This document shows positions 16,613 to 25,467 of a stretch of 64,000 nucleotides of DNA, piece after piece. The notes beneath the pieces were generated by a model. It did not search any database. It was not told the DNA's origin and saw only the letters and a list, made by a program, of their open reading frames with translations. Made by a program: the position numbers and the translations under genes. The stretch comes from JADKIH01 sp031417395 (GTDB lineage Bacteria > Bacteroidota > Bacteroidia > AKYH767-A > 2013-40CM-41-45). The stretch covers positions 7,037 through 71,036 of the forward strand of contig JANOVM010000075.1 in the NCBI GenBank assembly GCA_031417395.1, read 5' to 3'. How positions within the stretch are numbered: the first letter of the stretch is position 1; every line of letters starts with the position of its first letter.

Positions 16613-18886
16613 ATGAAACAAATTATTACTAAAACCAGAGTATATCTTTTAGTAATTATTCTAATCCAATATAGCGGGAATCTTTTTGCTCAAAACCTCT
16701 ATATAAAAGGAAAGCTTACTTCTGCAAATGACGGCATTCCAATAGTTGGCGCAACATTAATTTTATTGAATGCTGAAAAGTATGCCACAACTGATGTACT
16801 TGGTAATTTTAACTTCAATGGACTTACACCCGGAAATTACCAATTAGTAATTACCTGCATGGGCTATACAAAAGTGACGAAAGAACTAACTCTTAAGGAC
16901 AACCAACAACAGAACTTTTCATTGATCCCTTCAACAGTTGATCTTAATGAAGTTACCGTAAGTCCAACCAAATCCATTACACAAAGTGAAACCATTTCAG
17001 GTTTAGACAAACTTTTGCGGCCAGTAAATACAGCACAAGATTTGTTAAGACTTGTCCCTGGACTTTTTATAGCACAACATGCAGGAGGAGGAAAAGCAGA
17101 ACAAATATTTTTACGTGGCTTCGACTCTGACCATGGAACGGATTTTAATATTTCCGTTGATGGAATGCCTGTCAATATGGTGTCTCATGCACACGGACAA
17201 GGATATGCTGATTTCCATTTTGTAATCCCTGAAACAATTGATCGTTTAAAGGTTTATAAAGGACCGTATACAGCAGCCTTTGGAGATTTTGCCACTTCGG
17301 GCACCGGTGAATTTTTTACAAAGAACTCAGTTGATAAGAATGAAGTAAAAGCGGAAGTTGGTATGTTTGACACTTATCGGACTGTGGGTATGATAAAATT
17401 ATTGGACAAAAAGCATCTTTTATCAACAGAAAAGGAAAATGCTTACGTGGCAGGCGAATATGCATTCACTAATTCTTACTTTGAAAAAAAACAGAACTTT
17501 AATCGGTATAATCTTTTTGGAAAATACTCAGGAATGTTGAATTCAAAAAACTATTTAACTTTTTCTGCTTCTACTTTTTCCGCAGATTGGAATGCTTCCG
17601 GTCAAGTTCCGCAAAGAGCAATTGAAAACGGAAGTATCAGCCGCTTAGGCAGCATTGATCCATCTGAAGGCGGCCAAACAAAGCGAACAAACATTAATAC
17701 TATTTTAACTTCTACAACTAAGAACGATGCCATCATAAAAAATCAAGTGTACTACGTAAATTATTATTTCAACTTGTATTCTAATTTTACTTTTTATCTG
17801 AATGACCCAATACATGGTGATGAAATAAATCAAACGGATCAAAGAAATATTTTTGGATACAATGGGTCTTACCAAAAAAAATATTCATTACTTAATAAAA
17901 CCCTGCATACAACAGCAGGTATTGGTACAAGAAATGATTTTACGCATATATCTTTAAAGCACGCCAAAAACAGATTAATTTTAGATACAATAGTAACAGG
18001 AAATGTATATCAACAAAACTCAAATGCATATTTGGATTTCACTTTTGATTTAAACAAACATTTTTCAATTAATTCAGGAATCCGATTGGATTATTTCCGG
18101 TTTAATTTTACTGATGAAAAGTCAGATAGTTTATCGGGAGAAAAATCGATTGTTCGAGCCAGCCCCAAACTCAACTTCTATTATGCTTTGAATGATAAAT
18201 TTCAGTTCTTCTTAAAATCAGGAATTGGCTTTCATTCTAACGATGCCAGAGCCGTTGTAATTAATCATGTAAGCAAAAGTTTACCAAAAGCATTTGGCGC
18301 AGAAATTGGAAGTGAGTTCAAATTAGGAAGGCGCGTTTTAGTAAACATGGCATTGTGGACATTATACTTAGAAAATGAATTGGTTTATATTGGAGATGAA
18401 GGAACTGTTGAAACCAACAACCCTACACAAAGGTTGGGAACTGATCTAAGCATTCGATATCAGCTTTCTGAAAATATTTATGGTGATCTTGATTTAAATT
18501 ATAGTCATGGTAGATTAAAAGGTCTTCCTCGTGGCGAGAATTATATACCACTGGCACCGCAACTAACAAGTATAGCCGGAGTAACCTTTAAGCAAGAAAA
18601 AGGCATTAATGCAAGTTTGCGTTATCGCTATATTGACTCCAGACCTGCCAATGAAAATAACAGTGTTATTGCCAAAGGATATTTTCTTTTAGATGCAGTT
18701 TTAGCCTATAAGATTTCTAAAATCGAATTTGGATTAAGTGCAGAAAACATTCTAAACACAACATGGAACCAGGCGCAGTTTGATACAGAGAGCCGATTGA
18801 CAAATGAAGTTAATCCTGTTTCAGAACTTCATTTCACACCGGGAAATCCATTCTTTTTTAAAGGCTCTGTTTTAATAAATTTCTAA
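16613..18886 (+). CDS. TonB-dependent receptor
   Basis: A 757-residue outer-membrane receptor. After the signal peptide (to about residue 28) comes a carboxypeptidase-D-regulatory-like beta sandwich ('GIPIVGATLILLN', 'LGNFNFNGLTPGNYQLVITCMGYT'). Next is a plug domain ('QDLLRLVPGLFIAQ', 'IFLRGFDSDHGTDFNI', 'VDGMPVNM') and a 22-strand-type barrel ending in 'FFFKGSVLINF'. The plug contains an unusual His-rich stretch, 'VSHAHGQGYADFHF'. The ligand is unknown; a metal or metal complex is one possibility. No SusD partner or metal regulator lies next to it. Energised uptake needs TonB/ExbBD, which are not in the window. Confidence 0.9.
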   Translation: MKQIITKTRVYLLVIILIQYSGNLFAQNLYIKGKLTSANDGIPIVGATLILLNAEKYATTDVLGNFNFNGLTPGNYQLVITCMGYTKVTKELTLKDNQQQNFSLIPSTVDLNEVTVSPTKSITQSETISGLDKLLRPVNTAQDLLRLVPGLFIAQHAGGGKAEQIFLRGFDSDHGTDFNISVDGMPVNMVSHAHGQGYADFHFVIPETIDRLKVYKGPYTAAFGDFATSGTGEFFTKNSVDKNEVKAEVGMFDTYRTVGMIKLLDKKHLLSTEKENAYVAGEYAFTNSYFEKKQNFNRYNLFGKYSGMLNSKNYLTFSASTFSADWNASGQVPQRAIENGSISRLGSIDPSEGGQTKRTNINTILTSTTKNDAIIKNQVYYVNYYFNLYSNFTFYLNDPIHGDEINQTDQRNIFGYNGSYQKKYSLLNKTLHTTAGIGTRNDFTHISLKHAKNRLILDTIVTGNVYQQNSNAYLDFTFDLNKHFSINSGIRLDYFRFNFTDEKSDSLSGEKSIVRASPKLNFYYALNDKFQFFLKSGIGFHSNDARAVVINHVSKSLPKAFGAEIGSEFKLGRRVLVNMALWTLYLENELVYIGDEGTVETNNPTQRLGTDLSIRYQLSENIYGDLDLNYSHGRLKGLPRGENYIPLAPQLTSIAGVTFKQEKGINASLRYRYIDSRPANENNSVIAKGYFLLDAVLAYKISKIEFGLSAENILNTTWNQAQFDTESRLTNEVNPVSELHFTPGNPFFFKGSVLINF

Positions 18887-18944
18887 AAGAAAATGTTTGT
18901 TCCAAAATTAACAAGATTGGAAATCAGTAAAGAAATCAATAAAT

Positions 18945-19922
18945 CTATAATGAAAGAATTTCTGCAATACGCATTAACTCTGCAGGGAAATCTTTCTTTT
19001 TATTAACTATTTCGGAGAAAGGTGTATAAACCAGATTATTATTTATTATCCCAACCATTTCGTTTTTCCTTCCTTGCAGCAGACCTTCAACAGCTCCAAC
19101 ACCCAAACGGCTTGCTAAAACTCTGTCTGCGCATGTCGGACTTCCTCCTCTTTGTAAATGTCCCAATACGGTAACACGCGTATCGTATTCACCAAATTTC
19201 GATTTCACTTCTTCGGCAATATCGTAAGCGCCACCTGAATCATCCCCTTCAGCAACTACAACAATCATAGAAGATTTCTCTCTTTTCCAGCCTCTCCGCA
19301 ATATTTTCACAAGTTGTTCCACACGTGTAACTGTTTCCGGAATCAATATGGCTTCTGCTCCACCGCCAATACCACTATGTATGGCAATCATGCCTGCATC
19401 CCTGCCCATAACTTCAACAAAAAATAAGCGATTATGCGAATCAGCTGTATCCCTTATTTTATCTATAGCCTGAACAACAGTATTCAAAGCAGTATCGAAA
19501 CCAATAGCAGTATCCGTTCCCCAAATATCATTATCGATTGTTTTCGGTATGCCTATTACCGGAATATCAAACTCACTTGTAAACTGGCCTATTCCACGAA
19601 AGGATCCATCGCCTCCTAAAACTATTAATGCATCTATTCCTTCTCTGGAAATGCTTTCAAATGCAGTTGCTCTGCCTTCTTTTGTTTTAAACCTTTCACT
19701 CCTTGCTGTTTTTAATATTGTACCACCGCGTTGAAGAATATTACTGACACTTTTTGAAGAAAAGTCAATAAACCTGCCGTCTATCAAACCTTCATAACCA
19801 TTAAGGATACCTTTAACATGAAGCTTGTAATAATTACTAGTTCGCACAACAGCACGAATAGCGGCATTTAAACCAGGACAATCACCTCCGGTGGTTAATA
19901 CACCTACTTTTTTATATTTCAT
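18945..19922 (-). CDS. pfkA: 6-phosphofructokinase
   Basis: The 325-residue protein is a PfkA-type phosphofructokinase, converting fructose-6-phosphate to fructose-1,6-bisphosphate. Motifs are 'TTGGDCPGLNAAIRAVV' (residues 11-27), 'LGGDGSFRG' (102-110), catalytic Asp130 in 'PKTIDNDIWGTD', 'EVMGRDAG' and 'HLQRGGSPT'. The Gly at 106 (E. coli Gly104) is the ATP-type residue, whereas Lys127 in 'PKTIDND' (E. coli Gly124) is shared with pyrophosphate-dependent enzymes, so it belongs to the mixed-type group and the phosphoryl donor is not certain. It overlaps the upstream methyltransferase gene by four bases (ATGA), indicating one transcript. Confidence 0.93.
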   Translation of the reverse strand: MKYKKVGVLTTGGDCPGLNAAIRAVVRTSNYYKLHVKGILNGYEGLIDGRFIDFSSKSVSNILQRGGTILKTARSERFKTKEGRATAFESISREGIDALIVLGGDGSFRGIGQFTSEFDIPVIGIPKTIDNDIWGTDTAIGFDTALNTVVQAIDKIRDTADSHNRLFFVEVMGRDAGMIAIHSGIGGGAEAILIPETVTRVEQLVKILRRGWKREKSSMIVVVAEGDDSGGAYDIAEEVKSKFGEYDTRVTVLGHLQRGGSPTCADRVLASRLGVGAVEGLLQGRKNEMVGIINNNLVYTPFSEIVNKKKDFPAELMRIAEILSL

Positions 19923-21097
19923 ACTTCATCATTTTTTTGCTCGGGTACAGCAGATCTCTTTTTGCTGCCTGAATAAAGTTCATATTTGAGAAACCGGCAT
20001 TCAATAGAACCATTGTATAGTTGAATCCTTCTCGATGCATGTAAGCCAATTTTATTTGCTGCTTCTCTATTAGCGGTTAATATCCATGCCGTATTACCCT
20101 GATATTTCTTTTTTAAAGTATCACCAATTGCGGCATACAATTCAAAAAGATCGGAATCGGTAATCCGCCCGCCATAAGGAGGATTTGTTAGTATAGTCTG
20201 TGCTCCGGCAAAAGGAGTGTAATGTTCAAAAGGCATATGATGAAAGGAAATATCGTTGCCCACTCTGGCTTCTTCTGCATTTTCTCTGGCATTATTTATT
20301 GCAGTTGAAGCACGATCAATACCGGTAAGTGAAAAAGGCAAACCTGGTTTCTCTTCGCTTCTTGCTTTTTCCAGAATTGAACTCCAAAGAGAAGCATCAA
20401 AATTAACCCATCTTTCAAATCCAAACTCTTTCTTGAAAATTCCCGGTGCAATGTTTCTGGCAATCATAGCGGCTTCAATTAAGATGGTTCCGCTTCCACA
20501 CATAATATCTGTAAGAGGTGAATTCTTATCCCACCCGCTCAGTAATACCATTCCTGCAGCCAGAGTCTCATTTAATGGAGCTTCTCCCTGCTGCATTCTA
20601 TAACCACGTTTGTGAAGCGATTCTCCTGAACTATCCAACGATACGTTAGCGATATTATCTGATAAATGAACATTGATTTTTACTTTGGGAAATCGAAGAT
20701 CTACATTGGGCCTGATACCCGTTTTATCTCTGAATTGATCTACTATGGCATCTTTCGTTTTTAATGCTATATAAAGAGAATGAGTTAAATTAGATTTGAA
20801 AGTTACAGCATCTACAGCCAGTGTATCATTAGCCGCAAGATATTCACTCCAGTCAATTTTCTTTATCTCATTATATAACTGCTCTTCATTGGAAGCAGGC
20901 ATTGATTTTATAGGCATCAATATCCTTAGTGCGACGCGGCTATGTAAATTAGCCAAATACATTGTTTCCAAACTTCCCGTAAAAAATACAGCCCGTGTAC
21001 CTTTGCGAATGTCTGTTGCACCCAACTCTGTTAATTCTGCCATCAACAGCTCTTCAAAACCGAAAGAGGTTTTAGCAATCATTGGAAATGTTTTCAT
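19919..21097 (-). CDS. THUMP-domain class I RNA methyltransferase (RlmL N-terminal type)
   Basis: From the ATG at 21097 (MKTFPMIAKTSFGFE) the protein has 392 residues. The in-frame start at 21175 would overlap corA and adds unrelated sequence. An N-terminal ferredoxin-like/THUMP region (about 1-150) is followed by a Rossmann methyltransferase: motif I 'DIMCGSGTILIEAAM' and motif IV 'LTNPPYGGRI', the latter typical of N2-guanine RNA methyltransferases such as the RlmL N-terminal half. Likely substrate is 23S rRNA, by family. It starts 2 bases after the corA stop and overlaps pfkA. Confidence 0.88.
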   Translation of the reverse strand: MKTFPMIAKTSFGFEELLMAELTELGATDIRKGTRAVFFTGSLETMYLANLHSRVALRILMPIKSMPASNEEQLYNEIKKIDWSEYLAANDTLAVDAVTFKSNLTHSLYIALKTKDAIVDQFRDKTGIRPNVDLRFPKVKINVHLSDNIANVSLDSSGESLHKRGYRMQQGEAPLNETLAAGMVLLSGWDKNSPLTDIMCGSGTILIEAAMIARNIAPGIFKKEFGFERWVNFDASLWSSILEKARSEEKPGLPFSLTGIDRASTAINNARENAEEARVGNDISFHHMPFEHYTPFAGAQTILTNPPYGGRITDSDLFELYAAIGDTLKKKYQGNTAWILTANREAANKIGLHASRRIQLYNGSIECRFLKYELYSGSKKRSAVPEQKNDEV

Positions 21098-21099
21098 AA

Positions 21100-22221
21100 T
21101 CAACTTTTCTTTAACCAACCTTTTTTTACGAAAAATATAATCTGGAAAATAACCATGGTTACCATAATCAAACAAACAATAATGTAACCATGAGGTGAAT
21201 ATAGTTCAGGCATATTATATGGAAGATCGGCTCCGGTTTTGGGATCATGTCTGGCAAAATTCATCCCATACAATCCTACAACAAAGGTTAAGGGGATAAA
21301 GATCGTTGAAATAATGGTTAATACCTTCATAACCTGGTTAAGGCGATTGCTAACGGACGATTGATAAACATCCATCAAAGAGGCCGTAACCTCTTTATAA
21401 CTCTCCACAAGGTCTAATAATTGAATGCAGTGATCGTAGGTATCTCGAAAATAAACCTTTGTAGACTCGCTTACTTCTGTAAAAGATGAGCGCAATATAT
21501 CATTCATCTTGTCTCTTTCACTCCATATCGTTCTTCTAATAAGGATCAGATCCCTTTTTTTCTGAAGAATTCGATTTAATGTCTCAGTAGAAGGATTAAC
21601 GAGCAATTCATCTTGCAAATCATCTAATTGCTCACCTGTTTTTTCAAGAATAGGGTAATAATTATCAACCACTATGTCTGTTAGAGAATAAGCAAGATAA
21701 TCCGCTCCTGATCTTCTTAGATTACCTTTGCCTTGTCGAAGTCTGATTCTTAAAGGCTCGAGAATATCTTCATATTTATCCTGAATAGTAATTACAAAAT
21801 TTTTACCCAGAAATATACTTAACTGATCATTATGAAATGTGTTTTGATCCTCGTATAAAACACGGGAAACAAAAAAAACATGTCCCAAATATTCTTCCAC
21901 CTTTGGCCTCTGATATACATTAATAACATCTTCCATTTGCAAACGATGGATGCCAAATGAATCGGCCAGTTGCTCGAAAAATATATTATTCCCAAATCCT
22001 TTAATATCAAACCAATGTGTCTTTTCAGGTGACTCTTTTAGTTGATTATTAATGTCTTCCACAGAAAACAGTTCATTCTCCAAAAGTGTTAATTCATCAT
22101 AGTAAAAGGATTTTAAAGAAAGTTTTAATGCATCTTCAGGAACCGATATCACACCCGGAGCCGTGCCCGGGGGAGAATGTCTTAAACGCTTTGAATTTTT
22201 TCTGCCTTTATACCTTTTCAT
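21100..22221 (-). CDS. corA: Magnesium/cobalt transporter CorA
   Basis: The 373-residue protein has the CorA layout: a large cytoplasmic N-terminal funnel, then two C-terminal transmembrane helices with the signature 'YGMNF' (Gly-Met-Asn at 319-321) at the end of the first, and a basic C-terminus (KKGWLKKS). Long helix 'LLDLVESYKEVTASLMDVYQSS' and 'NRLNQVMKVLT' are typical of the stalk. The first ~35 residues are basic and Pro/Ser-rich. It is the first gene of a minus-strand run corA - methyltransferase - pfkA, with very tight spacing. Confidence 0.93.
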   Translation of the reverse strand: MKRYKGRKNSKRLRHSPPGTAPGVISVPEDALKLSLKSFYYDELTLLENELFSVEDINNQLKESPEKTHWFDIKGFGNNIFFEQLADSFGIHRLQMEDVINVYQRPKVEEYLGHVFFVSRVLYEDQNTFHNDQLSIFLGKNFVITIQDKYEDILEPLRIRLRQGKGNLRRSGADYLAYSLTDIVVDNYYPILEKTGEQLDDLQDELLVNPSTETLNRILQKKRDLILIRRTIWSERDKMNDILRSSFTEVSESTKVYFRDTYDHCIQLLDLVESYKEVTASLMDVYQSSVSNRLNQVMKVLTIISTIFIPLTFVVGLYGMNFARHDPKTGADLPYNMPELYSPHGYIIVCLIMVTMVIFQIIFFVKKGWLKKS

Positions 22222-22353
22222 TACTCGATTTTCTCGCTAAAATTATACAGAAATGAGAGAAGATATTATTTTATATTTAAAAAGTTTTAAGCATCAGGTG
22301 AATTCTGTTTCTTTGCCAAAGTAATTCTAAAAAAAAATACTCCGAAAGGTATC

Positions 22354-23124
22354 ATGATTTCAAAAGTAAAGCCTTTAGTGCACGATAGTAATGAGAAATC
22401 TGATTGGTTCGAAACTTGGTTTAATTCACCTTATTATCATATTCTTTATAAAAACAGGGATGAAACGGAAGCCGAAGTCTTCCTGGACTCGCTCCTTCGA
22501 CTTATTAATCCCAAAATTAATGCCCGAATATTAGATGTGGCTTGCGGCAAAGGCCGCCATTCTATTTTTCTGAATAAAAAGGGATATGATGTTTCCGGAT
22601 TTGATCTCTCTGAATCCAATATCAGTTATAATAAGAATTTTGAAAACAATCGTCTTGAGTTTTATCTGCATGACATGCGTGAAGTTTTTCGAGCCAATTA
22701 TTTTGATATTGTGCTGAACCTCTTTAGCAGTTTTGGATATTTTCTTAATGAAAGAGAAAATTTAAGGTGTCTTTATGCAAATGCAATTGCTTTGAAACAA
22801 GGCGGCACATTTGTATTCGATTATTTCAATGCTGCTTTGATACGGGAAACCGGAAACTCAAAAACAGATTGTTCAATTGATGGAATAGATTTTCAGATTG
22901 AAAAAAATATTAAGGGAAAATATATTTCGAAAAAAATTCATATTAACGAAAAAGGAAAAGAATCGATTTTTGAAGAAATGCTTCTTTTAGCCGGATATGC
23001 TGAATTTGAAGAGTATTTCAGATTAGCCGGCTTGAAGATTAATCATTGTTTTGGAAGCTACTCCCTTGAACCTTTTGATGCAAAAAGTTCTGAACGCTTA
23101 ATAATACTTGCCACTAAACAATAA
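22354..23124 (+). CDS. Class I SAM-dependent methyltransferase
   Basis: This 256-residue protein has the SAM-binding motif I 'ILDVACGKGRHSIFLNKKGY' (about residues 63-82), an acidic residue at the end of strand 2 ('GFDLSESNI'), and motif IV 'FDIVLNLFSSFGYF'. Small-molecule methyltransferases of this pattern are common; I cannot tell the substrate. The N-terminus 'DWFETWFNSPYYHILYKNRDE' is characteristic of a Bacteroidota subgroup. The ZIP transporter gene follows after a few bases on the same strand. Confidence 0.8.
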   Translation: MISKVKPLVHDSNEKSDWFETWFNSPYYHILYKNRDETEAEVFLDSLLRLINPKINARILDVACGKGRHSIFLNKKGYDVSGFDLSESNISYNKNFENNRLEFYLHDMREVFRANYFDIVLNLFSSFGYFLNERENLRCLYANAIALKQGGTFVFDYFNAALIRETGNSKTDCSIDGIDFQIEKNIKGKYISKKIHINEKGKESIFEEMLLLAGYAEFEEYFRLAGLKINHCFGSYSLEPFDAKSSERLIILATKQ

Positions 23125-23131
23125 CAATCTG

Positions 23132-23848
23132 ATGCCTCTCTATGGATATATTTTACTATTCATTACTGTAATACTAAGCGGTCTTTCTCTTTTTGCATTT
23201 AAAAAAGTCACTCCCGGTTTTTTAAAATTACTTTTATCGTTCAGCGGAGCATATTTATTTGCATTGGCTGTTGATCATCTTATTCCTGAGATTTACGGTT
23301 CAGGTGATAAGAAGATTGGCATATTTATTTTTGCAGGCTTCTTCCTTCAGATTATACTGGAATTTTTCTCTGAAGGAATTGAGCATGGGCATATACACAT
23401 TCATAAACATCAAAATGCTGCTTTCCCGTATGGAGTTATGATAGGCCTTTGTCTTCATAGCTTTCTGGAAGGAATACCGCTTGTCAGAAATTTCACGGAA
23501 GGTAATATTCAACAAACATTATTAGTGGGAATAATTCTGCACAATATTCCTGTTGCTTTGGCTTTGATGACTATGTTAGTCAATTCAGGACTTAACCGTA
23601 AAACTTCAATTTTTTATCTGCTTCTATTTGCTTCCATGGCTCCTCTTGGCGCTTTAAGCGGAAATTATCTTAATGGTATGGAATTGAAAGACGCTTCAAT
23701 TTTATACGATAGAATAATGGCAATCGTAATTGGAATCTTTCTCCATATTTCCACAACAATTCTTTTTGAATCAAACGAAGGACACCGTTTTAATTTTAAA
23801 AAGATTGTAATAATTCTAGCAGGAGCAATTATTGCAATGGCTCTTTAG
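23132..23848 (+). CDS. ZIP-family metal transporter
   Basis: The ATG at 23132 (MPLYGYILLFITV) is preferred over a TTG at 23108 that overlaps the methyltransferase stop. The protein has 238 residues and eight hydrophobic segments. ZIP signature histidines are in 'CLHSFLEGIPL' (helix 4) and 'ILHNIPVALALMTM' (helix 5), with a His-rich cytoplasmic loop 'HGHIHIHKHQ' before helix 4. These proteins import zinc, iron or other divalent ions into the cytoplasm. The 3' end overlaps the convergent peroxiredoxin by four bases. Confidence 0.85.
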   Translation: MPLYGYILLFITVILSGLSLFAFKKVTPGFLKLLLSFSGAYLFALAVDHLIPEIYGSGDKKIGIFIFAGFFLQIILEFFSEGIEHGHIHIHKHQNAAFPYGVMIGLCLHSFLEGIPLVRNFTEGNIQQTLLVGIILHNIPVALALMTMLVNSGLNRKTSIFYLLLFASMAPLGALSGNYLNGMELKDASILYDRIMAIVIGIFLHISTTILFESNEGHRFNFKKIVIILAGAIIAMAL

Positions 23849-24312
23849 CTAATAGCTTTCAAAGCTGCTTTTATCGGTTCCATTTCAGGTAAATCACCCG
23901 GCGTTGGTGTTACCTGAATGTATTTTACAATACCATTTTTATCAATTATTAATGTCGCCCTTTTTGCCACATCTTTATAAACGGCAGAAAAAACAGACTG
24001 AACAATACCGAAATCCTGAATAGTTGTCTTATTAAAATCAGATAGCAACGGGTATTCAATTTTATTTTCTTCTTTGAATTTTTTCAAAGCAAGATGAGAA
24101 TCGACAGAAATACCAATAACTGCAGCATTCAAACTATTATACATTTTGTAATCTTCCTGCACGGAACACATTTCCTTTGTGCAAACTCCAGTCCATGCCA
24201 TGGGAAAAAAGAAGATAACAAGGTTTTTGCCTTTGAAACTTTCAAGCGTTACTTCATTCTTATCTGTATCGGGTAATTTAAAATCGGGTGCCTTATGGCC
24301 TACTTCAATCAT
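23845..24312 (-). CDS. Peroxiredoxin (AhpC/TSA family)
   Basis: A 155-residue thioredoxin-fold peroxidase. 'GHKAPDFKLPDTD' at the N-terminus and the active site 'FFFPMAWTGVCTKEMC' give the peroxidatic Cys44, with Cys49 close by as a candidate resolving residue. 'VIGISVDSHLALKKF' and 'YPLLSDF' are family motifs. The sequence is closest in style to AhpE-like enzymes rather than long 2-Cys AhpC. It reduces peroxides; the reductant is not known. A repeat-rich intergenic region lies upstream. Confidence 0.88.
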   Translation of the reverse strand: MIEVGHKAPDFKLPDTDKNEVTLESFKGKNLVIFFFPMAWTGVCTKEMCSVQEDYKMYNSLNAAVIGISVDSHLALKKFKEENKIEYPLLSDFNKTTIQDFGIVQSVFSAVYKDVAKRATLIIDKNGIVKYIQVTPTPGDLPEMEPIKAALKAIS

Positions 24313-24443
24313 TTTATTTTAGTTTTTTGCTAAGATAAAACTTTGTATTCAATTTTAGGAAATAACTGAAAGGGATGAATGCAAGACCTTATGTTTCATT
24401 GGTATATAAAAATAATTTTTAAAAAAAATGGTGCATTTTTAAT

Positions 24444-24591
24444 GGAATAATATTTCGCCCCTACGGGGCGATTTTTTTGTGGTGGTGAATATTTATCTAC
24501 CGGGATTTTGTCCCTACGGGACTATTATGATGTACTGTTATAACAGACCCAAAGCCATCCCGTAAGGATGAAATATCGGTAAAAGCCATAT
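24444..24591. repeat. Three REP-like palindromic repeats
   Basis: Three related units surround the gap upstream of the peroxiredoxin gene. Unit 1 has CGCCCC-TAC-GGGGCG at 24456-24470. Unit 2 has GTCCC-TAC-GGGAC at 24510-24522, preceded by TCTACCGGGATTT. Unit 3 is inverted, with CATCC-cgtaa-GGATG at 24556-24570 followed by AAATATCGGTAAA. All three share the head 'TACCG..ATTTc.' and the stem core 'CCCTACGGG' or a variant. This is the layout of REP sequences, which are mobilised by Y1 (RAYT) transposases; no such gene is in the window. The gap of about 280 bases holds nothing else. Confidence 0.8.
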
Positions 24592-24593
24592 CC

Positions 24594-25361
24594 CTATTTC
24601 TTGCCTTTAGCCTCATTCCAAAAAACATCCATCTCATCCAGGGACATATCACTCAAGGACTTTCCCGCCTTTCTTGCACCTTCTTCCAAATATTGAAAAC
24701 GATAAATAAACTTTTTATTGGTACGCTCAAGAGCTTCGTCAGGATTGATGTTTTTAAACCTGGCATAATTTATCAGGCTGAATAATAAATCACCAAATTC
24801 AGCAGTAGCTTCCTCTTGTTTTCCTGAATCAAGGGCTTCTCTGAACTCATTAAGCTCCTCTTCCACTTTCTCCCAGACCTGTTCAGGTTTCTCCCAGTCA
24901 AAACCAACGCCGCGTGCTTTTTCCTGTATGCGCATAGATTTAATCATAGATGGAAGCATCTTTGGTACGCCATCCAGCACAGATTTATTGCCTTCCTTAA
25001 GTTTAAGCTTTTCCCAGTTTCGTTTTACTTCCTCTTCATCCTGAACTTTTACGTCGCCGTATATATGTGGATGCCGGAAAATCAATTTTTCACATTGCGC
25101 ATTGAGTACATCTGCAATGTCAAAGTCATTACGTTCCGAAGCTATCTTAGCATAAAAAATTAAATGAAGCATAATGTCTCCAAGTTCCTTTTTTATCCCG
25201 GACATATCCATTTCAACTATTGAATCAGTAAGTTCATAAACTTCTTCAATGGTTAAATGTCTTAGGCTTTCAAATGTTTGTTTTTTATCCCAGGGACATT
25301 CAGCCCGTAATTCATCAAGTATGGTGGCAAGCCTTTCAAAGGCTTTAGCTCTTTCTGTCAT
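24594..25361 (-). CDS. mazG: MazG nucleotide pyrophosphohydrolase
   Basis: The 255-residue length fits full MazG. It has two MazG domains: the first (about 15-110) shows 'CPWDKKQTFESLRHLTIEEVYE' and 'ELGDIMLHLIFYAKI', and the second shows 'VEEELNEFREAL' and 'EFGDLLFSLINYAR'. The EExxE...ExxD metal ligands are visible in both domains. It hydrolyses NTPs and dNTPs to monophosphates and PPi, a housekeeping clean-up role. It is transcribed alone on the minus strand. Confidence 0.92.
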   Translation of the reverse strand: MTERAKAFERLATILDELRAECPWDKKQTFESLRHLTIEEVYELTDSIVEMDMSGIKKELGDIMLHLIFYAKIASERNDFDIADVLNAQCEKLIFRHPHIYGDVKVQDEEEVKRNWEKLKLKEGNKSVLDGVPKMLPSMIKSMRIQEKARGVGFDWEKPEQVWEKVEEELNEFREALDSGKQEEATAEFGDLLFSLINYARFKNINPDEALERTNKKFIYRFQYLEEGARKAGKSLSDMSLDEMDVFWNEAKGKK

Positions 25362-25467
25362 GAGCTCAAAAATGCAAAAAAACTAAATGAAAAATTCAAT
25401 CAAGAATTAAAACTTATAAGCACATTAGGTAATAGAAATGGGGTTCATTAGTTTAGTATCTTTGAAC

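Noticed and set aside
24456..24478. Hairpin plus T-run resembling a terminator on the plus strand
   Set aside because: No plus-strand gene runs into it; the last plus-strand gene ends at 23848 and is followed by a minus-strand gene. It is better read as one REP-like unit.
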